DNA of 25,355 bases from an uncultured Acidaminococcus sp. (GCA_900770265.1 CAAGJR010000103.1:1-25355); one strand, 5' to 3'; numbered from the stretch's first letter, positions 6,242 through 16,900 are shown. The notes: generated from the sequence alone by a model not told the origin. Made by a program: numbers and translations.

Positions 6242-6272
6242 GGGGATATCGCTTCGGCGGTATCCCCTTTTT
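6242..6272 (+). terminator. Rho-independent terminator of the cold-shock gene
   Basis: GGGGATATCGC (6242-6252) pairs with GCGGTATCCCC (6257-6267), with one G-U pair, around a TTCG tetraloop closed by C-G. Five T residues (6268-6272) follow. Confidence 0.93.
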
Positions 6273-6309
6273 CGTATGGGACAAGAATATACAGCAAAGG
6301 AGTAGGAAT

Positions 6310-7065
6310 ATGATCAAGTATGGAATGGAAGAAAAACGGGGGGTCATCAGCGGGGGGACGTCCGGTATCGGACTGGCTGTGGCCCGGAACCTGGTCCGGG
6401 AGGGCGCGTTCGTCTACCTGGTGGGCCGGGATGCAGAAAAGGGGCAGAAGGCCGTGGCCGAGCTCCAGGGGGAAGCAGGGGAGACCGTCTATATCCAGGC
6501 TGATCTGAGCACCCTGGACGGCTGCCGGAAGGTGGCGGAAACCGTGGCCCAGGATGGCAAAAAGCTGGATTTCCTGGTGAACAGCGCCGGAGTGTACCAG
6601 GAAAAGCCCCTGCAGGACATCACGGAAGCCGATTACGCCAGCCTGATGGACGGCAACGTGAAGAGCACCCTGTTCCTGACCCAGCAGCTGCTGCCCCATT
6701 TTGCCGATGAAGGGCCGTCCATCGTGAACATCGCCTCCGATGCCGCCCTGGAAGGGAACTATGGCTGCAGCCTGTATGCGGCGGCCAAAGGGGCTGTGGT
6801 GGCCTTTACCCGGGCCCTGGCCCTGGACTTTGCCCCCTGGATCCGGGTGAACTGCGTATGCCCGGGGGATGTGGATACGCCCCTGGTGCAGAAACAGCTG
6901 GAAGAGGGCGGCTATTCCCTGGAAAGCATGGCGTCCGTCTATCCCCTGGGCCGCATCGGCAAACCGGAGGAAGTGGCCCATGTGATCTGTTCCATCCTTT
7001 CTCCCCTGAACGGCTTCATGACCGGGTCCATCGTCTCCGTGGACGGCGGCCTGACGGCAAAATAA
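6310..7065 (+). CDS. Short-chain dehydrogenase/reductase (SDR, FabG-like)
   Basis: A 251-residue classical SDR. The cofactor motif is GGTSGIG (15-21), with GRD (39-41) after strand beta-2; Arg40 hints at NADP(H). NSAG (91-94), Asn116 and the catalytic Ser143, Tyr156 and Lys160 (YAAAK) are all present. The C-terminal PGDVDTPL and SIVSVDGG match the family. The substrate is not deducible; the FabG-like layout covers ketoacyl-ACP reductases, sugar and steroid dehydrogenases. AAAGGAG at 6297-6303 sets the start at 6310; no alternative start is better placed. The brnQ gene begins 9 nt after its stop and shares a ribosome site overlapping the stop codon, so the two are co-transcribed, but no clear metabolic link is visible. 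Confidence 0.95.
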   Translation: MIKYGMEEKRGVISGGTSGIGLAVARNLVREGAFVYLVGRDAEKGQKAVAELQGEAGETVYIQADLSTLDGCRKVAETVAQDGKKLDFLVNSAGVYQEKPLQDITEADYASLMDGNVKSTLFLTQQLLPHFADEGPSIVNIASDAALEGNYGCSLYAAAKGAVVAFTRALALDFAPWIRVNCVCPGDVDTPLVQKQLEEGGYSLESMASVYPLGRIGKPEEVAHVICSILSPLNGFMTGSIVSVDGGLTAK

Positions 7066-7074
7066 GGAGCGGCC

Positions 7075-8415
7075 ATGAACAAGAAATTGACACATGCAGA
7101 ATATGTCTTTGTGGGCTCCATGCTGTTCGGCATGCTGTTCGGTGCCGGCAACCTGATCTTTCCGGTGCACATGGGCCAGCTGGCCGGGTCCCATTTCTGG
7201 GGGGCCAACTTCGGCTTCATTTCCACCGGGGTGTTCATGCCCTTCCTGGCCCTGATCGCCTTCGGGCTTTCGGGCAGCACCAGCCTGGAGGAACTGGCCG
7301 GGAATGTGCATCCGGCTTTTTCCAAAATCTTCACGGTGCTGCTGTATCTCACCATCGGGCCTGCTTTCGCCCTGCCCCGTACGGCTACCGTTTCGTACCA
7401 GATCGGCATCGCCCCCTTTGTGGGTGACCAGCCCCTGCTGCTGGCGGCCTTCACTTTTGTCTTCATGGCCGTGGGCCTGCTGTTTTCCCTGAAACCCTCC
7501 AAACTGATTGTGTACATCGGCAAGGGGTTGAACCCCATCTTCCTGGTGTTCCTGGCCATCCTGATGGCAGCTGCCCTGGTCTCTCCCATGGGCAGCATCG
7601 GCAGTGCCCTGCCCCAGGGGGACTACGTGACCCATGCCTTCCTCACCGGTTTCAAGGAAGGGTATAATACCATGGACGTACTGGCCATGCTGGCCTTTTC
7701 CGTGGTGGTGATCGATACCCTGAAAGACCTGGGCATCCAGGATACCAGCAATATCACCAAAGATCTGCTGAAGGTGGGGGTCATCGTGGTGCTGCTCATG
7801 GCCCTGCTCTACACCCTGATCACCTGGCTGGGCACCTCCAGTGTGGGACAGCTGCCCGTCAGTGCCAACGGGGGCATCGCCCTGGCCCAGATCACCCACG
7901 CCTATTTCGGCTCCGTGGGGGGCGTGCTGCTGGCGGCCATCGTCACCTTCGCCTGCCTGAAGACGGCCATCGGCCTGATTACCGCCTGCTCCAACACCTT
8001 CGTGGAACTGTTCCCGGGGACCCTGGGCTATAAGGCCTACTGCGTGGCCTTCGCCGGGGTCTCCTTCCTGATCGGCAATGTGGGGCTGACCCAGATCATC
8101 GTGCTGGCCGTGCCGATCCTGATGCTCCTGTACCCCATGGCCATCACCCTGATCCTCAGTTCCTTTGCCTGCGCCCTGTTCGGCAGGGACCGCCGGCTGT
8201 ACCGGTGGCCCATGCTGTTGGCCGGCATCGCGGCGTTCGGGGACATGCTCAGCGTGCTGCCCAAGGGCGTGCAGGGCCTGGGAATCATCCAGAGCCTGCT
8301 TGGCCTGTACCGGCAGCTGCCTCTGTTCAATCTGGGCATGAGCTGGCTGCTGCCCACCCTGGCAGCCCTGGTGGCAGCGGTGGCAGTTGTGAAGTTTTCG
8401 GGGCAGAGAGCCTGA
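7075..8415 (+). CDS. brnQ: Branched-chain amino acid transport system II carrier protein (BrnQ/LIVCS)
   Basis: A 446-residue polytopic inner-membrane protein of the LIVCS family, which imports leucine, isoleucine and valine with Na+ or H+. The N-terminal signature MLFGMLFGAGNLIFPVHMGQ (about residues 17-36) is characteristic, as are GPAFALPRTATVSYQIGI (about 99-116) and the hydrophobic helices, roughly twelve, running to the end. NGGIALAQITHAYFG and ACLKTAIGLITACSNTF are further conserved loops. Length is typical. A TAAGGAG site, partly formed by the SDR stop codon, precedes the ATG by 6 nt. No terminator is visible after its stop; a promoter-associated inverted repeat for the next gene starts immediately at the TGA. 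Confidence 0.96.
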   Translation: MNKKLTHAEYVFVGSMLFGMLFGAGNLIFPVHMGQLAGSHFWGANFGFISTGVFMPFLALIAFGLSGSTSLEELAGNVHPAFSKIFTVLLYLTIGPAFALPRTATVSYQIGIAPFVGDQPLLLAAFTFVFMAVGLLFSLKPSKLIVYIGKGLNPIFLVFLAILMAAALVSPMGSIGSALPQGDYVTHAFLTGFKEGYNTMDVLAMLAFSVVVIDTLKDLGIQDTSNITKDLLKVGVIVVLLMALLYTLITWLGTSSVGQLPVSANGGIALAQITHAYFGSVGGVLLAAIVTFACLKTAIGLITACSNTFVELFPGTLGYKAYCVAFAGVSFLIGNVGLTQIIVLAVPILMLLYPMAITLILSSFACALFGRDRRLYRWPMLLAGIAAFGDMLSVLPKGVQGLGIIQSLLGLYRQLPLFNLGMSWLLPTLAALVAAVAVVKFSGQRA

Positions 8416-8430
8416 AATTTTGCGAAAATT
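8416..8430. promoter_or_regulatory. Perfect inverted repeat overlapping the -35 of the outer-membrane protein gene
   Basis: AATTTT-GCG-AAAATT forms a perfect 6-3-6 inverted repeat and covers the -35 hexamer at 8420-8425. Its position makes it a candidate operator, though short AT-rich symmetry can arise by chance. Confidence 0.4.
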
Positions 8431-8448
8431 GGTGAAAGCGTGTATAAT
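8420..8448 (+). promoter_or_regulatory. Promoter of the small outer-membrane protein gene
   Basis: TTGCGA (8420-8425) and TATAAT (8443-8448) are separated by 17 bp, about 45 nt before the start codon. Confidence 0.8.
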
Positions 8449-8492
8449 GAATAGATGATGAGTGTTTGAATCCATTGAAGGAGGGATTTCCC

Positions 8493-9101
8493 ATGAAAAA
8501 AATGATGATGGCCACTGCAGTGCTGAGCCTGCTGCCTTTGACCGTGGCCTGTGCTTCTCCCCTGGCCAAGATTGCTCCCGGCGCTGCTCAAATCGATGCC
8601 AACGTCACTGTGGGCACTTCTCTGAAATGGAAACAGGACGGGCACACCACCGACTATGACGGCAGTTCCCGGTATCGGGCAGGCGGCACCGTAGGGATCG
8701 CCGACAATCTGGGCCTGGATTACCATTATTCTGCCCATGAGGGCAACCAGGATGCCTCTGTGCAGTCCCACGAAGTAAGCCTGATCTACCAGTTCAACCC
8801 GTACCTGTACGGCTACGGCGGCTATGTGCGGAACCGGATCAAACAACATGGCTACCACGACAACAACAGCGGGTACCAGGTGGGGGCCATCGGCCGGCTG
8901 CCCATTACGGAAAAGACTACCGGCTGGGCCAAGTTCGGTGCCGGCAACAACATCACCCAGTACGAACTGGGCGTGGGGTATGCGTTCACCGACAACTGGG
9001 AGGCCAACGTATCCTACAACGACAGCAAGTACAAAGATTTCAAGGGCGATATCGATGCCAAGACCCACGAAGTGAACGTGGGGGTTTCGTATAAGTTCTA
9101 A
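8493..9101 (+). CDS. Small outer-membrane beta-barrel protein
   Basis: A 202-residue protein with a signal peptide (MKKMMMATAVLSLLPLTVACA, cleavage likely near ACA/SPLA). The remainder alternates polar and aromatic/hydrophobic residues in strand-like stretches (YRAGGTVGIADNLGLDYHY, HEVSLIYQF, YELGVGYAFT, HEVNVGVSYKF). It ends in Phe, the typical terminal residue for recognition by BamA. Size and strand count suggest an 8-stranded barrel, like the small porin-family/OmpA-like proteins common in Negativicutes. TVAC is a poor lipobox, so a signal peptidase I substrate is favoured. GGAGGG at 8480-8485 sets the start at 8493; an in-frame ATG at 8466 precedes this site and is rejected. It is transcribed alone, with its own promoter and terminator. 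Its role (adhesion, pore, or membrane stability) is unknown. Confidence 0.85.
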   Translation: MKKMMMATAVLSLLPLTVACASPLAKIAPGAAQIDANVTVGTSLKWKQDGHTTDYDGSSRYRAGGTVGIADNLGLDYHYSAHEGNQDASVQSHEVSLIYQFNPYLYGYGGYVRNRIKQHGYHDNNSGYQVGAIGRLPITEKTTGWAKFGAGNNITQYELGVGYAFTDNWEANVSYNDSKYKDFKGDIDAKTHEVNVGVSYKF

Positions 9102-9115
9102 CAGTCTTACAAACC

Positions 9116-9147
9116 AAAACGCTGCGGAATTTCCGCAGCGTTTTTTT
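9116..9147 (+). terminator. Rho-independent terminator after the outer-membrane protein gene
   Basis: AAAACGCTGCGGAA (9116-9129) is complementary to TTCCGCAGCGTTTT (9131-9144), and the T-run continues to 9147. The A-run on the 5' side would let it act on both strands. The innermost pairs must open to make a loop. Confidence 0.92.
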
Positions 9148-9178
9148 ATGTCAAAAAAACGCCCTTTCGTGACAAAAG

Positions 9179-9208
9179 TTCTCAGACAACTCTGGGATTT
9201 TTTATAAT
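9179..9208 (+). promoter_or_regulatory. Probable promoter of the tpsB-tpsA operon
   Basis: A perfect TATAAT (9203-9208) is preceded at 18 bp by a weak TTCTCA (9179-9184). The weak -35 and a surrounding interrupted inverted repeat (9181-9245) suggest a regulated promoter. Confidence 0.6.
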
Positions 9209-9245
9209 AAAAATGAATCACTATGAACGAAATCCCAGTTTTGAG
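9181..9245. promoter_or_regulatory. Interrupted inverted repeat flanking the -10 of the two-partner secretion operon
   Basis: CTGGGATTT (9192-9200) and its exact complement AAATCCCAG (9230-9238) enclose the -10 element, 29 nt apart. The symmetry extends imperfectly outward (CTCA...AAC at 9181-9190 against GTTTTGAG at 9238-9245). The left arm lies upstream of any transcript from this promoter, so it would act as a DNA-binding site rather than an RNA stem. Confidence 0.45.
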
Positions 9246-9259
9246 AGAGGAGAGCTCTT

Positions 9260-10930
9260 ATGATGAACCATAGACTGACCGCAAGCATCCTGCTGACCCT
9301 GCTGGCTGCTCCCTGCCTGTGGGCAGCTGCCGAGGCGGCCAATCCCCCGGCCCATCCGGCCGGGTACAACGACAGCGGGGTGGAACTGAACCGCACCCGC
9401 CAATACCTGGAACGGCAGCGCATCGCCCGGAAAATCCAGGAAGGCCGGAACACAAAGCAGGTGGAAGGCACGGAAGGCTCCGAAGAAGAACAGAAGGGCG
9501 CCGTCCGCTTCCTGCTGAAGAAGGTGGAGCTGCCGGATTCCCAGGTTCTATCCAGAGAAGAACTGCAAAAGATCACCGGGGAATACGAGGGGAAGAAAGT
9601 CACCCTGGATGACCTGTATGCCCTGGTGGGTAAAATCAACGCCCTGTACCAGGAAAAAGGCTATCTGACCTGCCGGGCCTTCCTGGCGCCCCAGACCATC
9701 CGGGACGGCCAGGTGAAGATCGACCTGGTGGAAGGGAAGAACGGCCAGGTGGAAGTCACCGGCAACAAGAGCACCCGGGAAAAATACATCACGGACCGGC
9801 TCCACATCGAACCCGGACAGATTTCTTCCATGCATAATCTGAACAAGGACCTGCTGCGGTTCAACGCCACGAACGATGCCCAGTTGCGGATCGTCCTGAA
9901 AGCGGGGAAGGAACCGGGGACCACGGACTATGTGATCACTGTGCAGGAGCCCCAGAAACAGGTCACCGGCGTGTTCTTCGATAACGCCGGAAGTAAGACC
10001 AGCGGGCTGTACCGGGCCGGATGGTTCTGGCAGGACCGGGATCTTTCCGGCAACCGGGACCATCTGTTCCTCAGCGCTCTCCGTTCGGAAGGGATGAAGG
10101 CCGTGGCCGGCAGCTACAGCACCCCCATCAACCGGACGGGCACCCGGGCGGGCCTCAGCTACAGCAGCAACAGCGTGCACATCACCGACGGGCCCTTCGA
10201 ATCCCTGGGGGTACGGGGCCATTCCTATGTGGCCACCGCCTTCCTGGTCTCGCCCATCGAGACCACGGAACGGAAGAAGTCCGAATGGGGCTTCGAATAC
10301 GGGCACCAGCGGTCTGAAACGGATTTCGGCACCAGCCTGGGCCTGCGGACCCACTGGGTGGACGATACGGTGGATACGGGCCTGCTGTACTACGATCAGC
10401 TGAACTACGGCGATTCTTCCGTGCTGTACCAGAAACACGGATATCGGGTGGGCCGCTATAAAGACCTGTACGACAACCATCGGAATTTCGGCAAGTACGA
10501 ATTCAACGGCCTGTACCAGAAAGCCTATAAACCGGGCCAGCAGTGGACGTTCCGGCTGGACGCCCAGCTTTCCAGTACCCAGTACCTGCCCAGCAGTGAA
10601 ATGTTCTACCTGGGCGGCCTGTACAGCGTACGGGGCTATACGGAAAGCCTGATCGGCGGGGACGGCGGCTTCTCGGCCAGCGCTGAATACAGCGTACCCC
10701 TGGACAAAGGGCGGAACGTGAACGGATACCTGTTCCTGGACGGCGGCCGGATCTGGGGCAGCAGTGCCTTCGGCGACCGGAGCCTGATGGGCGCCGGCGT
10801 GGGGATCAAAGCGGAACTGACCCGGAAGATTTCCCTGAACGTGGCCCTGGGCATCCCGCTGCAGCGGACCATCAATGGAGCAGAACAGAGCCGGGGACGG
10901 ATCCATTTCTCCGTCAACGGACAATTTTAA
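9260..10930 (+). CDS. TpsB/FhaC-family outer-membrane transporter of a two-partner secretion system (LktB/ShlB-like)
   Basis: A 556-residue type Vb translocator. A signal peptide (residues 1-26, core ASILLTLLAAPCLWAAAEA) precedes an N-terminal plug-like helix and linker (36-80). A POTRA_2-type domain (about 84-157; FLLKKVELPDS, LYQEKGYLTCRAFLAPQT) and a second POTRA module (about 158-235; VEVTGNKSTREKYI, YVITVQEP) follow. The barrel runs from about 236 to 556 and ends in Phe. The loop-6 motif VRGY is at 457-460, the hallmark of Omp85/TpsB transporters. GAGAGGAGAG precedes the ATG; ATG 9263 is a possible alternative one codon later. Only 12 nt separate it from the giant exoprotein gene, which it should recognise through the TPS domain and export without ATP. 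TpsB proteins of LktB, ShlB and FhaC type have this length and order. Confidence 0.95.
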   Translation: MMNHRLTASILLTLLAAPCLWAAAEAANPPAHPAGYNDSGVELNRTRQYLERQRIARKIQEGRNTKQVEGTEGSEEEQKGAVRFLLKKVELPDSQVLSREELQKITGEYEGKKVTLDDLYALVGKINALYQEKGYLTCRAFLAPQTIRDGQVKIDLVEGKNGQVEVTGNKSTREKYITDRLHIEPGQISSMHNLNKDLLRFNATNDAQLRIVLKAGKEPGTTDYVITVQEPQKQVTGVFFDNAGSKTSGLYRAGWFWQDRDLSGNRDHLFLSALRSEGMKAVAGSYSTPINRTGTRAGLSYSSNSVHITDGPFESLGVRGHSYVATAFLVSPIETTERKKSEWGFEYGHQRSETDFGTSLGLRTHWVDDTVDTGLLYYDQLNYGDSSVLYQKHGYRVGRYKDLYDNHRNFGKYEFNGLYQKAYKPGQQWTFRLDAQLSSTQYLPSSEMFYLGGLYSVRGYTESLIGGDGGFSASAEYSVPLDKGRNVNGYLFLDGGRIWGSSAFGDRSLMGAGVGIKAELTRKISLNVALGIPLQRTINGAEQSRGRIHFSVNGQF

Positions 10931-10942
10931 AGGAGGGCAGCC

Positions 10943-13900
10943 ATGAGTGCCTTGTATAGAAACAGACATAAGAAAACGTACAAAGCCGTGAAGCAGGATG
11001 ACCTGAGCCGGAGAATCCTGGCTGCCTGCCTGAGTGCCAGCTTTGTCAGCCAGCCCCTGACCGCCCTGGCCGGGAGCATCACCGCTGCCAACGGGAAGGA
11101 CTATGCGGCGGACAAGAATGGCGTTTTCAATATCTACGCCCAGCAGTACAGCGGCAAGAACAATGCCCTGAACCAGTTCCAGAAATTCCAGCTGGATGCC
11201 GGCAAGACGGCCAACCTGTACTTCCATACGGAAGAAGACAATACGGAAGCCCAGAACCTGCTGAACTTCGTGGATACCCGCATCGACATCGGCGGGACGC
11301 TGAACGCCATCCGCAACAACCAGATCGGGGGCAATCTGTTCTTCCTGAGCCCCGGCGGCATGGCCGTGGGCAAGGGTGGCGTCATTAATACGGGTTCCCT
11401 GTATGTGATGGCTCCTTCCTGGACCCAGGACTTGACGGATCCTGACCAGAGATCCTATGAAATCCTGAAGGGTAATTTTGCTACAGGGAATTACGGGGAT
11501 GCTGAACTGGAAGCCATCAAAAGCGGCAATGCCAATATCCGCCTCAATGCCAGCGGCACCATCAGCGTGCTGGGGAAGATCAATGCCACCAATGATGTGA
11601 AACTCTATGCCGGCAAGGTGGCCGTGGGCAGGAACCTGACGGGAGACACCATCGATGGTACGGCAAGTGGCGGCATTGAAACGGGAGCGGCCATCAATAC
11701 GGGCGTCACCGATTTCTCCCGGCTGGTGAACCTGAGCGCCCAGCAACAGAAAGACATCGGCCTGACCAAGTTGAGCGCCACCCGGGACGGCAGCGGGGAC
11801 GTGGTCCTGTCCGCCCGGTCCGACGCGGCCAACAGCCTGGACCAGACCTTCAATGACCTGGTGAACACCACCGGGCTTTTGAAGGGAACGGACATCAACA
11901 TCCCCAAGACCATCACGGCCAGCGTGGAGAACTACGGCACCGTGACGGCTGCCGGGGACGCCACCCTGACCGCCAAGGCCACCAACGGCTATTTCAAGGA
12001 AGGGGACGAGACGTATTCCAGCAATGCCAGCGGCTTTGCCCAGACTGTAGCCAAAGTGGATGTGCAGGGCAATGTGACGGCGGAGGGCGCCGTGGAAATG
12101 AAAGCCAGCGCCGATAACACCTATGTAGACAGCGGCAATTCCGTTACGGACAAATTGGGCGACACCCTCAGCTATCTTACGCCGGTGAGCGCCAATGTGA
12201 TGCTGCTGGAAAACGAAGCCAGCGTCACCGTGGGAAAGGATGCCACGGTAAAAGGTGATACGGTAAAAGCGGAAGCCGAGGCCAACCTGGACGGCACGGC
12301 CGGTACCGCAGCTTCCGGCAAGAAATACATCAAAAAAGTGCCCAGTGAAATTCCTTCCACCGGGGTGAGCTATGCCCAGGTGGACAACAAAGCCACCGTC
12401 CAGATCGACGGCAGGGTGAAGGCCACCGGCAAGGACACCACGGACAGTGACGGCAACAAGCAGGATGCCCTGCAGGTGAAGGCCAATGCCACGTCTTCCG
12501 TGACCAACAGTGCCAATGCGATTGTGAGCGCTGGCATGCTGGGGGCCGGTTCCTCCAGCATCGTGGCTGCCGTGGCGGTGACGGACAGCAAGAACAATGC
12601 CCAGATCAAGGTGAACGGCACGGCAGAAGCAGAAAAGGGCAGCGTGAACATGGAAGCTGCCGCTACCCAGAGCCTGAATACGGCGGCCGCCGCCCAGGCT
12701 CCGGATACCACCGTAGGTACGGCAGCCGTGGATGTGATCACCCACAAGGGAGATGCCTCCATCGACGTACAGGGTACGGTGAAGGCCGAACAGGACGTGA
12801 CCCTGGACGCCACGAACCATACGGCGGAAAATACCCATAGCGCCAACAACAATCTGGGCCAGGGCAAATTCAAGGCCACCCTCATGAAAGGGGTCATGAA
12901 AGCCGCTGATGTGCAGGGCATCGTAGCCAAGGTCAAGGAAAATCCCCTGGTGAAGGACGCCCTGAGCAAGGCTTCCAAGAATACCGGCAAGGCCGCTTCC
13001 AGTGGCTCCGGCAGCTCCAAATCCCTGACGGACACCCTGGGGAACACCCTGTCCGCCGGTGCGGCCATCACCGTGGCCCAGGAAACGACCACGGCCCAGG
13101 TGAACTTCGGCAAGGCTTCCGTGACGGAAGCCGGGAACGGGTCCCTGAAGGTTTCGGCCAGCAATACGGTGTATGATACCCTGCTGACCGCCAATGGCGT
13201 CACCAGCACGTTCAAGAACAAAGACAGCGATTCCGATACGGTGACTATCGCCGTGGGGACCGTGTTCGGCGGCATGAACAATTCGGCCAAGGTCACCGTG
13301 GAAGACGGGACCAAAACGCAGAAGGCCCAGCTGAAGGCCGGCAGGGACCTGTCCCTTACGACCAGCTCCCGCATGGACTACAACCGGGTGACGGAAATCA
13401 AGAAGGGACTGGACGACAGCATCCAGGCCGTAAAATCCGCCGCTGAAGACATGAAAAATTGGGAGGAGATGGCGACCCTCCCTGAACTGAAAAAAATCTA
13501 TGAGGAACTGGTGACCCTGGAAGGGAAACTGGAAGGCCTGAGCATCACGTTCTATAAAAACTATCTGAAGCATGCGCCTGACGGGACGAACCTGACTGCG
13601 GAAGGGACACTCAACGAAGTGACGAACCTGGCGGCTACCGGCTGGGATCTGTACAACCAGTTCCTGGAACTGCAGGACGCGGCCCTGACCCTCTACTCGG
13701 ATATCCAGGCCCAGGACCCTCTGCGCCGGGTCAAGGAACAGGTGCGGGAAAAAGTGACAAACCTGCTGACCAGCCCCATCGATGTGGTCAGTGCCTCCAT
13801 GGAATACCTGAGCCCCAATAACTATGCCAACATTTCGGCGGCGGCTTCGGCCAAGGGCGGCCAGGATACCCAGGTGGCCACGGCGGCTTCCGTCACCGTT

Positions 13901-16900
13901 TCGGATTTCAATTTTGACAGCCAGGTGAAGGTGGGGAAAAATGCCCAGCTGACTGCTGGAGATAATTTGAACCTGAACGCCGACGAAGCCATCAAAGACG
14001 TGACCATGACGGGCAAGCGCAAATTCTGGCTGAACAATGCGGCCACCGGCAAATCGGACGGCGTGGGGATCGGCGGCAGTTTCGACTACCAGGATTTTGA
14101 CAACAGCACCCTGGTCCAGGTGGACAAGGGCGCCAGCCTGACCGCCGGGGATATGGCCCTTGCCAGCTCCTCCGACGTGTTCCATACGGGGGTCATGCTG
14201 TCTGCCGGCAAGGCGGACGGCTCGGCCATCAGCGGCATGATGGCTCTCACGAACAGCGACAGCTCCAACCAGGTGCGGGTGGATAAAGACGCCCTGCTGA
14301 AGGCCGTGAAGGATGCGGCCAAGAACCATAATGGCAGCATTTCCATCACCGGGTACAACAATACCAACGTGAACAATGCCATCCTGTCCCTGTCGGCTGC
14401 CAACGGGGCAGCAGCGGCCGGGATGGCTGCGGCTGTGAACAACATCGACGTGACGAACCGGGCCGCCGTGGAAAATCTCTCTGCAGACGATGATGATGAC
14501 GACAAGGGACAGATCGAAGCCGCTTCCCTGAAGGTGAAGGCGGAGACCACGGGCCTCATGAACGCCGTCAGCGTGGCCGGGGGCGTGACTTCCAGCGGCA
14601 CCAGTCCGGAAAAAGGCAAGACGGAAAAGGGCGGTATGAGCACCGTGGGCAACCTGTTCGGCAAGGTGACGAAACCGGTGGAAACCATCACCTCCGCCGT
14701 AGGGACCGTCTCCAATAAAGTGAAGGATGCCATTACCTGGGTGAACACCGGCGGCAAGAGTCAGGGCGGTACCCAGAGCGTGGTTCCCACCAAGTCGGAC
14801 ACGGCGCCTTCCTTCAGCCTGGCCGGGGCCGGGAGTCTTTCCCTGAACCTGGTGGGCGATACCACCCAGGCGGTGGTGGACGGAGCCACAGTGAAACTGG
14901 ATAACGACGGGGCCATGAGTGTGGGCGCCCGGGATACGGCCTATGTAGGGACCTACAGCGGCGGTGCGGCCATTTCCCTGCGCAAGGGCAAGGGCAGCAA
15001 GGACAACACCAGTGTGGCCTTCAGCGGTGCCGTGGGCGTGAATTCCATCGACAATACCCTCGAAGCGGCTGTACGCAACAGCACCCTGACCGGCGTGAAG
15101 AGCCTGGATATCGAAGCGCTGAGCGGCGGTACGTCCGTGGCAGCCGGTACGGCCCTGGCTCTCACGAAGAGCGGCCAGGCCGGCAACAACTTTGCCGGCG
15201 GGGCTTCGGCTTCGGTGAACCTGATCGACAAGGACGTGAAGGCCCTGGCGGAAAACAATACAGTGACCGGCAAATCGGCCACGGAAAAAGCCGCTGTGGA
15301 CGTGACGGCCTACGAAAGCGACCTGCAGATCACGGGCGGCGTCAATGCGGACGTGGCCATCGGCGGCGGTAATGCAGCCGGCGGCAGCCTGACCGTAGCC
15401 AATATCAACAACAAACTGGAAGCCGGGATCAAGGGCGGTACCTATACCCACATCGGAGATACCCAGGTACAGGGCCTGCTGGCCACGAAGCAGATTTCGG
15501 CGGCCATCTCCGCCGGTGTGGCCGTGGGCGGCAGCGGTACGGACAACGCCTTCACCGGTGCCATGCTCTACAACGGGCTGCACAATACGGTGGCTGCGGC
15601 CATCTCGGATGGCGCCAGGATCACGGCGGATTCCATCGCCGTGAAAGCCCACGATACCACCAGCGGTTCGGACGAAGCCAAGGCGTATGAGGACCAGCTG
15701 GGCACCTATCGAGTGAAGGAAAGCCTGCTCCAGGATGCGGGTGTGGATACGGACGGTTCCTCTTATTACAAGACCTCCGATGATGCCAACGGCCTGGATA
15801 CGGCCGGTGAAGAAGTGGACTTCGACGGCAACAAAGGCAGCCTGAGTGTGGGCGCCGCCTTTGTGGTGGCCGGCTCCAAGGACAATGCAGCCGGTGCGGC
15901 TGTGAACGTGGCCAACCTGGACAATACGTTCACGGCCAAGATCGATGACGCAGCCCTGACGGCGGATGCCATTGCGGCCCAGGCCGAAGCGGACAGCCTG
16001 GCCGTGAACGTGACGGCCGGTGTGGCCGCCGGTTCCAAGGACTATGGCGGGATGGGCAGCGTGACCTGGCAGGATCAGGACAATCGGGTCCAGTCCCGGG
16101 TGACGGATTCCACCCTGACCACGGACGACCTGAAGGTGCATGCCTCCAGCAATGCCCAGGCGGTGAACGTGGCCGGTTCCGTGGCCTATGGCAAGACGGC
16201 AGGCATCGGGGCTGCCCTGGCCTACAATGGACTGGACAACCACATCGGCGCCTACCTGGCCGGAGGCAGCGTAACGGCGAAAACGCCGTCCACCGGTGTG
16301 AGCGTGGATGTGGAAGGCAAAAATACGGGCAAGATCTACGGCCTGGGGGCTGCTGTAGCCGCCAGCCAGAAGGCAGCTGTGAACGGTACCGTGGTGGTGA
16401 ACCACGGCGGCAGTGACACGGAAGCAGCCGTGGGTGAAGTGCGCTCCGACGACGGGACCAGCACCACGAAAGCGACCGCAGTCGCCGACGCCAAAGCCGT
16501 GACGGTGAAAGCCGAAAGCGACGATGTGCGGGTGGCGGCTGCCGGTAACGTCAGTGCCAGCGGCAAGGCGGCCGTGGGCGGTGCTGTGGCCTACAACGAT
16601 GTGGGCGGAGCGTCCACCAGCACGGCCAAAGCCAGCCAGAAGACCCGGGCCGCTCTGAACCAGACCACCCTGACCCATGTGACCGGCGGGACCACGGCCG
16701 TACAGGCTGTGGATGGCTCTACCCTGACCACGGCGGCTGTGGGCGTGGGCGGTGCCGGCAAGGTGGCCATCCAGGGGGCTGCAGCCACGGCTCTGGTGAA
16801 CAAGGCCGTGACGGCTGAAGTCCAGGACAGCACCGTCGATCAGGATGCGGACAAAGGGGCTTCTGTAACGGTCAAGGCGGACAGCCGGAGCACCATCAAC

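Noticed and set aside
6187..8475. A 762-codon open frame on the - strand across the SDR and brnQ genes
   Set aside because: The sense strand carries two clear families with ribosome sites. The antisense product is a His/Gln/Gly-rich shadow.
8466..8492. ATG at 8466 as start of the outer-membrane protein gene
   Set aside because: It precedes the GGAGGG ribosome site, and a start at 8493 gives a normal MKK-type signal peptide.
14486..14506. The run of Asp codons as a slipped-strand contingency locus
   Set aside because: GAC and GAT alternate irregularly, so there is no pure tandem repeat of the kind that drives slippage.
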